This document shows, piece by piece, positions 59,287-64,000 of a stretch of 64,000 bases of DNA. The stretch is from Rhynchonema sp. JSB1_4 (lineage: Eukaryota > Nematoda > Chromadorea > Monhysterida > Xyalidae): assembly GCA_030248065.1 (NCBI GenBank), contig JASAMV010006604.1:1-64000 (forward strand). Direction: 5' to 3'. The translations under genes were made by a program, and so were the position numbers. How positions within the stretch are numbered: position 1 is the stretch's first letter; every line of letters begins with the position of its first letter. The notes beneath the pieces were generated by a model. That model searched no databases and had not been told where the DNA came from. It worked only from the letters and a program-made list of their open reading frames with translations.

Positions 59287-60706
59287 ACCCCCACCCCCAC
59301 ACCCCCCCCCCCCCCCCTCCGCTCTGGTACCCTACCCGCCCCGATTTTTGCCCTCAAAATGTCCATTTTTTGGTCCAAAATGCCCAAATTTCGACCGAAA
59401 ACCCTTAAAAGTGCAAAAAATCGCGCGCTACGTGCGATATATGCACTTTATAAAAATAAGCACCCAAAAAACTTGTATTGTACCCTACCCACCCCGAAAA
59501 ATCTTCCCCCCCCCCCCCAAACCGTTCCCTCCCAAGATTCCAGGTACACTACCCCCTTCTCCTCCCGGATTTTTTCACCTATGTACTCTACCCGCCCCGC
59601 CAAAGTAGCCACAGCACTGCCCCCCAGCCACAGCACTGGGAACCGGCAACACGTGAATCTGAAACGTAACGAATCGAAAATGTGGCACCCAGTGTAGTGG
59701 CAGGCGAATGGTTGCAAGGCAGTGGTGTCGTTGGGAAATCAAAAAGTCAGGATACCGGATACCCAAAATCCAAAATTATCGGATACCGGATACCCAAAAT
59801 GAAAAATCTCGGATACCAGGGGGGGTTGCTCTCTAAAATAAAAAATCTCGGAAACCCAGGCGGGTTGTTCAAAAGAGGTCAGTTTTTTAGAGGAAAATTG
59901 AACAAAATCGGTGTTGAAAGCGCAAAAAATGGTCATTTTGGAGGTTATGCTTGCGCCAGCAAGCGATTTTCAGCATTTTGGAGGTAAAAATGGGCGATTT
60001 TTACCGTTTTCGGAAAAAAATTAGGGCAGGATACCCCTGGACAAAAAGTCAGGATACCGGATACCCCTGGGTGAAAAAATCAAGATACCGGATACCGGAT
60101 ACTATGGGGGGTAACCCCCCTTCCCCCCCCCCCCCCCAACGACACCACTGTTGCAAGGTACCCTTGGGGGGATGGATCCAGATGGTTGCAAGGTACCCCT
60201 ATACCCAGCCTCCGGAAAGTTGCAAGGTACCCCTGAGGTCCGAAAAAAGGGTGTTTTTTGCATGCATTATACTGCAAACTTGGCCGAAAAAATTGGTACT
60301 TTTTTGTATTTTAGCCGAAAAGTTGCCTAAAATACGAATTATATGGAGGTCTGCGCGCGGAGCGCGCGATTTTTGGAGTTTTGAAGTAAAAAAACACCCA
60401 TTTTTTGCCTGTAAAAACCATAAATTGATGGTTGCAAGGTACCCTCCGGGGTGGCTGAAAGGTACCTACCCTTCCCCCGCCCCCCCACAGGGGGTGGTTG
60501 CAAGGTACCTTACCCCTTAGGGGAAATCCCCCATCCCCAGCCAGTACACTGGTGGTACCGCCTGTTCCCCCTCCGGAACAGGAACTGCACTGAATCGAAC
60601 CAACAGAAAACCCGAGAAAACTAACGACGTAGATAGCGAAGAAGATCAGGAACGCAGTGAGCAGCAGGGCCAAGATATAAGAGAACGCAGCAAATGTGAA
60701 TGCCAT
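53606..60706 (-). CDS. CNIH: Cornichon homologue (ER cargo-export receptor)
   Basis: Five exons in continuous phase: 60629-60706 (ATG), 57989-58057, 56093-56205, 54640-54783, 53606-53636 (stop TGA). They encode 144 residues, the size of vertebrate CNIH1. The N-terminus MAFTFAAFSYILALLLTAF is a first membrane segment. The luminal or cytosolic loop IICIDELKTDYKNPIEQCR holds the family signature. The second and third segments follow (LVLPEFICHALFTCMFVFAF, then LAYHAYR), then RPVMSGPGLYDPTTIMNAD and the last membrane segment FYLISFFYYLY, ending SMIYVLVTST. Cornichons sit in ER and early Golgi membranes and load selected membrane cargo into COPII vesicles. The coding part is only 435 bp of a 7.1-kb gene: every intron is filled with MITEs, including four with 8-bp duplications. 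The NPIEQCR variant (NPIDQC in vertebrates and insects) is odd but known in nematodes from memory. Confidence 0.95.
53856..54510. mobile_element. GGGTGGAATTTTCG-family MITE split by a hAT-type MITE, target duplication AAT
   Basis: Starts GGGTGGAATTTTCGAAACGG and ends CCGTTTCGAAAATATCACCC. AAT lies on both sides (53853-53855, 54511-54513). Without the nested insert and its duplication the element is about 226 bp, matching the 227-bp copy at 35561. Cornichon intron 4. Confidence 0.9.
54051..54471. mobile_element. 421-bp hAT-type MITE, CAGTGGTGTCGTT family, 8-bp duplication CACCCAAC
   Basis: Starts CAGTGGTGTCGTTAGG and ends CGACACCACTG, an exact inverse of the first 11 bases. CACCCAAC is duplicated at 54043-54050 and 54472-54479. 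A G-tract and GGTATGGGGTATGGGAAAT repeats follow the left end. Nested in the element at 53856. Confidence 0.95.
54818..55190. mobile_element. Diverged copy of the TAGGGTTAGAG hAT-type MITE
   Basis: Begins GGGTTAGAAGAGTACTGTCG and ends near GATCTCTACCCCTG. The internal TGTCGGGTGTCGG units and the AACCAAATGTTCC segment match 56767-57204. No exact 8-bp duplication remains. Cornichon intron 3. Confidence 0.68.
55527..55924. mobile_element. 398-bp hAT-type MITE, TATACTTGCG family, 8-bp duplication TGTCCACA
   Basis: Starts TATACTTGCGGGCCGG and ends CGCAAGTATA. TGTCCACA is duplicated at 55519-55526 and 55925-55932. The interior has many short inverted GGAAAAA/TTTTTCC blocks with CCG. Cornichon intron 3. 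Confidence 0.95.
56767..57204. mobile_element. 438-bp hAT-type MITE, TAGGGTTAGAG family, 8-bp duplication CCGGTGAT
   Basis: Starts TAGGGTTAGAGAGATCTCGG and ends CGACCTCTAACCCTA. CCGGTGAT is duplicated at 56759-56766 and 57205-57212. Arms consist of TGTCGGGTG units, inverted across the element. Cornichon intron 2. Confidence 0.94.
58232..58640. mobile_element. 409-bp hAT-type MITE, TATACTTGCG family, 8-bp duplication CCTCCGGG
   Basis: Starts TATACTTGCGGGCCGG and ends CGCAAGTATA. CCTCCGGG is duplicated at 58224-58231 and 58641-58648. The interior closely follows the copy at 55527, including GGTTGCGAAAGGATGT and CAAAACCAATGTAAATCGG. Cornichon intron 1. Confidence 0.95.
58880..59000. repeat. GTACAGTAGGTA repeat cluster
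   Basis: GTACAGTAGGTATCC-type units occur three times here. The inverse (ACCTACTGTACC) recurs in the element at 60850-61276 and both orientations recur at 63300-63450, so this is a shared component of several local repeats. Confidence 0.6.
59067..59320. repeat. ~250-bp poly-C tract with interspersed A
   Basis: Almost pure C on the plus strand (G-rich on the other), broken by single A or ACCC steps. It lies in cornichon intron 1, so the transcript (minus strand) carries a long G-rich run. Length is probably variable and assembly-sensitive. Confidence 0.85.
59720..60150. mobile_element. 431-bp hAT-type MITE, CAGTGGTGTCGTT family, 8-bp duplication TTGCAAGG
   Basis: Starts CAGTGGTGTCGTTGGG and ends CCCAACGACACCACTG, exact inverse ends of 16 bp. 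TTGCAAGG is duplicated at 59712-59719 and 60151-60158. The interior (GGATACCGGATACCC units) differs from the 43686 and 54051 copies. Cornichon intron 1. Confidence 0.96.
60151..60512. repeat. TTGCAAGGTACC repeat cluster
   Basis: Five copies of TTGCAAGGTACC start near 60151, 60186, 60220, 60432 and 60498, amid C-rich and CGCGC-containing sequence. The neighbouring hAT-type element landed in one of them. Likely an older repeat element whose ends I cannot define. Confidence 0.55.
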
Positions 60707-60849
60707 GTTGCCGACTTCAAAAATTTAATCGTCGTCGTTAGAAACTTTGTTTCTTAACTTTGACGGCTTTCGTTGAATTCGTTGGTTAGTCAATGCAGTC
60801 GGAGCTTATTCGATTGCTGCAACTTCGATTCGAATCATTCAGCCAGCAG

Positions 60850-61230
60850 CAGTGGTGTAGCTACCCAGGCGGGGCGGCAACCTACTGTACCACCCAAAAT
60901 GCGGGGCGGCAACCTACCTACTGTACCAGCCGAGCTAGGGGGGGGGGTCGTACCACTTGGGGGGGGGGGTCATCTGGAAACCGAAATTTTTTATGTCTAA
61001 ATACTGAAGAAAATGTGGCCTAAAACACTAATTTCGCGCGCAGCGCGCGATTTTTCGCCTATTTGCAGACAAATATGCCAATTTTATGCAATTTTAAGCC
61101 AAAAATGAATGTTTTGGGTGAAAAGTTAGGTGGGGCGGCAACCTACCTACTGTACCAGGGGAGGGGCGGCAACCTACCTACTGTACCAGGCGAGGGGCGG
61201 CAACCTACCTACTGTACCTTGGGGGGGGGG

Positions 61231-61264
<34 letters not shown>

Positions 61265-61276
61265 GCCACACCATTG
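60850..61276. mobile_element. 427-bp hAT-type MITE, CAGTGGTGTAGC ends, 8-bp duplication GCCAGCAG
   Basis: Starts CAGTGGTGTAGCTACCC and ends CCAGCCACACCATTG (inverse CAATGGTGTGGCTGG). GCCAGCAG is duplicated at 60842-60849 and 61277-61284. Contains GGCGGCAACCTACCTACTG units and long G and C runs. It lies about 145 bp upstream of the cornichon start codon. Confidence 0.93.
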
Positions 61277-61300
61277 GCCAGCAGCCAGACGCCAACAGAC

Positions 61301-61883
61301 TATGGGTGGGCACAATACCCAATACCAATACCACCCAATACCAATACCAATACCAGTGTTTGGTATTGGTATTGGGTCTAATTTGGGTATTGGGTATTGG
61401 TATTGAAGCTGGCCTGGTATTGGTATTGGGTATTGGTATTGGGTTTGCCCAGGTATTGGGTCAAAACCAATACCCAATACTAATCCAGAAAAACCCAATA
61501 CCAAACCAATACTAAACCCAATACCTGACTCAAAACCCAATACCAAACCAATACCAAACCCAATACCAACCCAATACCAGACCAAAAACCCAATACCAAA
61601 CCAATACTAAGACCAATACCCAATACCCAATACCAATACCAAACCAATACATACCCAATACTCAATACCAATACCAACCCAATACCAAACCCAATACCAG
61701 GCACTTCAGTAGTATTGATCTGGTATTGGGTATTGGTATTGGGTCTCACCCGGTATTGGTATTGGGTATTGGTATTGGGTCACCAATTTGGTATTGGTAT
61801 TGGGTATTGGGTATTGGTACAGGGCCGGTATTGGTATTGGGTATTGGTATTGGGTGTCTAAAGTGGTATTGTGCCCAGGCCTA
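61301..61883. mobile_element. 583-bp hAT-type element made of CCAATAC repeats, 8-bp duplication CAACAGAC
   Basis: Starts TATGGGTGGGCACAATACC and ends GGTATTGTGCCCAGGCCTA, imperfect inverse ends. CAACAGAC is duplicated at 61293-61300 and 61884-61891. Nearly all of the interior is CCAATAC-type units in blocks of alternating orientation (switches near 61355, 61465 and 61720). No coding capacity. Confidence 0.9.
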
Positions 61884-61982
61884 CAACAGACTATCTGAAT
61901 TAAATGTGAAAAATAGCGTAATAAAAACGAATGACCTCTCAACCTCAAAGAAACAATTAAAATTAAAATTTGCACCAAAAAT

Positions 61983-62112
61983 CGGAGAAGTGAACTTTTT
62001 TGAAAAAAAACCGTTTTTTCCAAAAGCTGCCACTTGGAAAAATTTCCGGAAAAATATACACGTATTTTCCGGGCCTCGGAAAAAAACTGTTTTTTTCGGT
62101 GGTGGCCGTCGA
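61983..62112. mobile_element. Fragment related to the TATACTTGCG MITE family
   Basis: CCGTTTTTTCCAAAAGCTGC, CACTTGGAAAAATTTCCGG and CCGGGCCTCGG match the interior of 55527 and 58232 in inverse orientation. Ends and target duplication are absent. It is followed by an array of AAATCCCGAAAA units (about 62112-62215). Confidence 0.6.
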
Positions 62113-62265
62113 AAATCCCGAAAAAAAAATCCCGAAAAAAAAATCCCGAAACGAAAAATCCCGAAAAAAAAAATCCCGAAAAGCAAAAATCCCGAAAAAA
62201 TCCCGAAAAATAAAAAGGTGTAGAAATGGACCAAATTTTTTTCTCAGAAGTTGGCATTCATGTAG

Positions 62266-62405
62266 TTGGTGCTCAGGCTTGCATTCAGGATAGGCTTAGG
62301 CTTAGGCTGCCAGCCAGGAAGACCTGTTCATACGAAGGAAACATCAATAAAAACACACATGCTCAGGCTTTCTTTCAGGCTTAGGCTTAGGCTGCCAGCG
62401 TCCCG
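62266..62405. repeat. Local duplication with TTAGGCTTAGGCTGCCAGC
   Basis: Two copies of a segment containing TTCAGG, then TTAGGCTTAGGCTGCCAGC, about 90 bp apart. Confidence 0.55.
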
Positions 62406-62834
62406 CACGACTGTTACATGTGGCTCTCATATCGAGCATCTAGAAATAAAACGAACGTCAAATTTGAGCTCCTGGCCCTTATGATACCCAGAAATATATT
62501 GATGGGCAATATCGGCGTTGTTTCAAAATCTTCATCAAGGTGTTGCGGTGTTCATTTCGAAGCTCCAGAAAAGTTTTAGAACGAAACGGACAGCAAATTC
62601 GAGCTTCCCGCACTTGTCTACCGCCAGACATTTACTTGTAGGTGTTATCGAGGAAGAAAGTGAAACAAACCGCGTCGTCCGGCACAGGCCGAGGTGTGCG
62701 GGACGGTCTGTCACTGGGAACGAAGCGTCCCTTCACGAGCGAACCATGCTTGATCAATGTTTCACCTTGTTTCACCTTTCCTTTACGAATCAGGCACCGA
62801 TGTTTTCTTAAAGATTTCTATCTCCTCTAAAAAA

Positions 62835-63262
62835 CCTAAATACAGCCCCCCCGGAATAGAGCCCCCCCCCCCGTAATACAGCCCCCCCAAAAAGGGGTCA
62901 GGGAATTAATAGAGCCCCCCGCCCCCCGGAATAGAGCCCACCCTAAGCCCTAAGTAACATCCCCTATACAGTAGTGTATTAAGGCTTGATAGTGGTGTAC
63001 AGGTACATTTATGCACGTTTGCTGTTCGTTCAGAGCACATAATACGCCTCTTATTGACGAATAGACACGAATAAATGCAATTACAAGCGAAAAAAACATC
63101 CTTTCAAACCCCTTTTTAGAGGTTTTTGGGGGTATTTTTGGGAACAATTTTTCAGGTTCGGGTCAGTGAATTAATAGAGGCCCCCCCCGGAATAGAGCCC
63201 CCCCCGTAATAGAGCCCCCCAAAATGGGGTCAGTGAGTTAATAGAGCCCCCCCCCTTCTATT
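62835..63262. repeat. AATAGAGCCCCCC repeat element
   Basis: Units such as GGAATAGAGCCCCCC, GTAATAGAGCCCCCC and GGGGTCAGTGAATTAATAG recur in two blocks about 300 bp apart. The outer ends (AAAAACCTAAATA at the left, TATTTAGGTTTTT at the right) are inverted, so this is probably one mobile unit. The target duplication is not readable. Confidence 0.55.
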
Positions 63263-63451
63263 TAGGTTTTTACGGTAACCCCCCAGGCCATCGGCTTTGG
63301 TACAGTAGGTATCCCCCTCTCCGAGCGCGGTACAGTAGGTATCCCCCATCCAGAGTACCTCCAACACTGACGCGGAGATAGAATTCACACCACTTAGTAA
63401 GTTGAACTTACTGCACCATCCGCCCGGTGGCGACCTACCTACTGTACCAGC

Positions 63452-64000
63452 ATGGAGGAAATAGTCTGTTCTCCCCGCATTCTCTTTCAATTCTTTCGAA
63501 AACTTCCAGCCAAAACTACCCCCGGTCCTGACGGGATCCCTTCGGCCTTCTTGAAGAAGTTGGGCCTCGCACTTGTGGATCAATTCTCATTCCTTTTCAA
63601 CCAAATTCTCCACACCGGCGTTGTTCCCGATGATTTCAAGTTGGCCGATGTGGTCCCGATACCCAAGGAAAAATTCCCTAAAAGTGTCACAAAATATCGT
63701 CCTATTTCCCTTACCTCCACCCCCTGCAAACTTTTGGAGTCCTTTGTCAATTCAAAGGTTATGGCCCATCTTCAAAAACATAATTTATTATCTCCCTCCC
63801 AATTCGGTTTTATATCGCACAAAAAAACCTTTCCACGCCCACACACAAAACCAAAAAACCCAATACCTGGTCGCTCTGTGGAGGCCCAACTTCTGTGCTG
63901 CATGTCACACTGGACAGCAGCGTTAGAGAGAGGGAGCGCATCATCTACCTAGATAGCCAAAAGGCTTTTGACACTGTCCCCCACTCTGCGCTGCTGCAAA
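63452..64000 (+). pseudogene. Decayed LINE reverse transcriptase fragment, runs off the right edge
   Basis: One frame from 63452 gives the N-terminal reverse-transcriptase blocks: KTTPGPDGIPSAFLKK, VPDDFKLADVVPIPK, KYRPISLTSTPCKLLES and LLSPSQFGF. The next catalytic block, YLDSQKAFDTVPHSALL (canonical FDFSKAFDTV), lies in a different frame from about 63939, so at least one frameshift separates them after about 63826. There is no start region or endonuclease domain on the left, where repeat DNA begins at once, so the copy is 5'-truncated. Block order fits a non-LTR retrotransposon of the RTE/CR1/Jockey sort; the clade is not resolved. Confidence 0.85.

Noticed and set aside
58102..59640. One large element bounded by CAGTGTAGTTCCTGG and CCACAGCACTG
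   Set aside because: Ends look hAT-like but flanking 8-mers do not match, and both ends are locally duplicated, so boundaries cannot be supported.
59008..59697. 229-residue proline-rich open frame (and the matching glycine-rich frame on the other strand, 58806-59387)
   Set aside because: They are translations of the poly-C tract; any frame through it stays open. They lie in a cornichon intron.
61205..61585. Long frames of GIGIGLVLG or PIPIP repeats around 61200-61750
   Set aside because: Products of the CCAATAC array inside a transposon, not genes.
62290..62400. TTAGGC units resembling the nematode telomere repeat
   Set aside because: Only two units per place, part of a longer local duplication; not an interstitial telomere array.

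Overview
This is eukaryotic nuclear DNA from an animal, almost certainly an invertebrate. Its genes are split by GT-AG introns, a few of them only 42-72 bp long. Conserved animal proteins can be assembled exon by exon on the minus strand, and the introns and spacers are packed with short inverted-repeat transposons (MITEs, foldback elements). The phylum cannot be fixed from sequence alone. The cornichon protein carries an NPIEQCR variant that I recall from nematode cornichons, which is only a weak hint.

Layout. Positions 3-814 (+): 3' end of a gene for an RGG/Gln-rich, probably RNA-binding protein. Positions 2752-36260 (-): three consecutive paralogues of a type II membrane M1 zinc aminopeptidase (aminopeptidase-N/ERAP family). 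Copy 1 (2752-6452) is incomplete at both ends. Copy 2 (9672-14544) is compact and full length but has one extra base in one exon. Copy 3 (25008-36260) is intact over 23 exons, expanded by intronic repeats, and has a long Asn/Ser/Thr-rich cytoplasmic tail. Positions 41576-52837 (-): an 18-exon PRMT5 arginine methyltransferase gene. Positions 53606-60706 (-): a complete five-exon, 144-codon cornichon gene, only about 770 bp upstream of PRMT5. Positions 60850-64000: transposon-dense intergenic DNA ending in a decayed LINE reverse transcriptase on the plus strand.

Mobile DNA. At least eight elements are bounded by exact 8-bp target-site duplications (hAT hallmark) and fall into four or more terminal families. 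Another set (GGGTGGAATT termini, GGCC termini) has 3-bp A/T-rich duplications. A 1.72-kb near-perfect palindrome sits between TTAA sites. A roughly 40-bp dispersed imperfect palindrome occurs at least twelve times, and a 10-bp word (TGATGTTTCA) recurs far above chance. Nested insertions give a readable order of events. About 9 kb (16.0-25.0 kb) and 5 kb (36.3-41.6 kb) hold no gene I can recognise.

The three aminopeptidases form a tandem ectopeptidase family. PRMT5 (nucleus/cytoplasm) and cornichon (ER export) are functionally unrelated neighbours on the same strand. Exon boundaries were read by eye from splice signals, reading phase and comparison among the three paralogues; no search was run.
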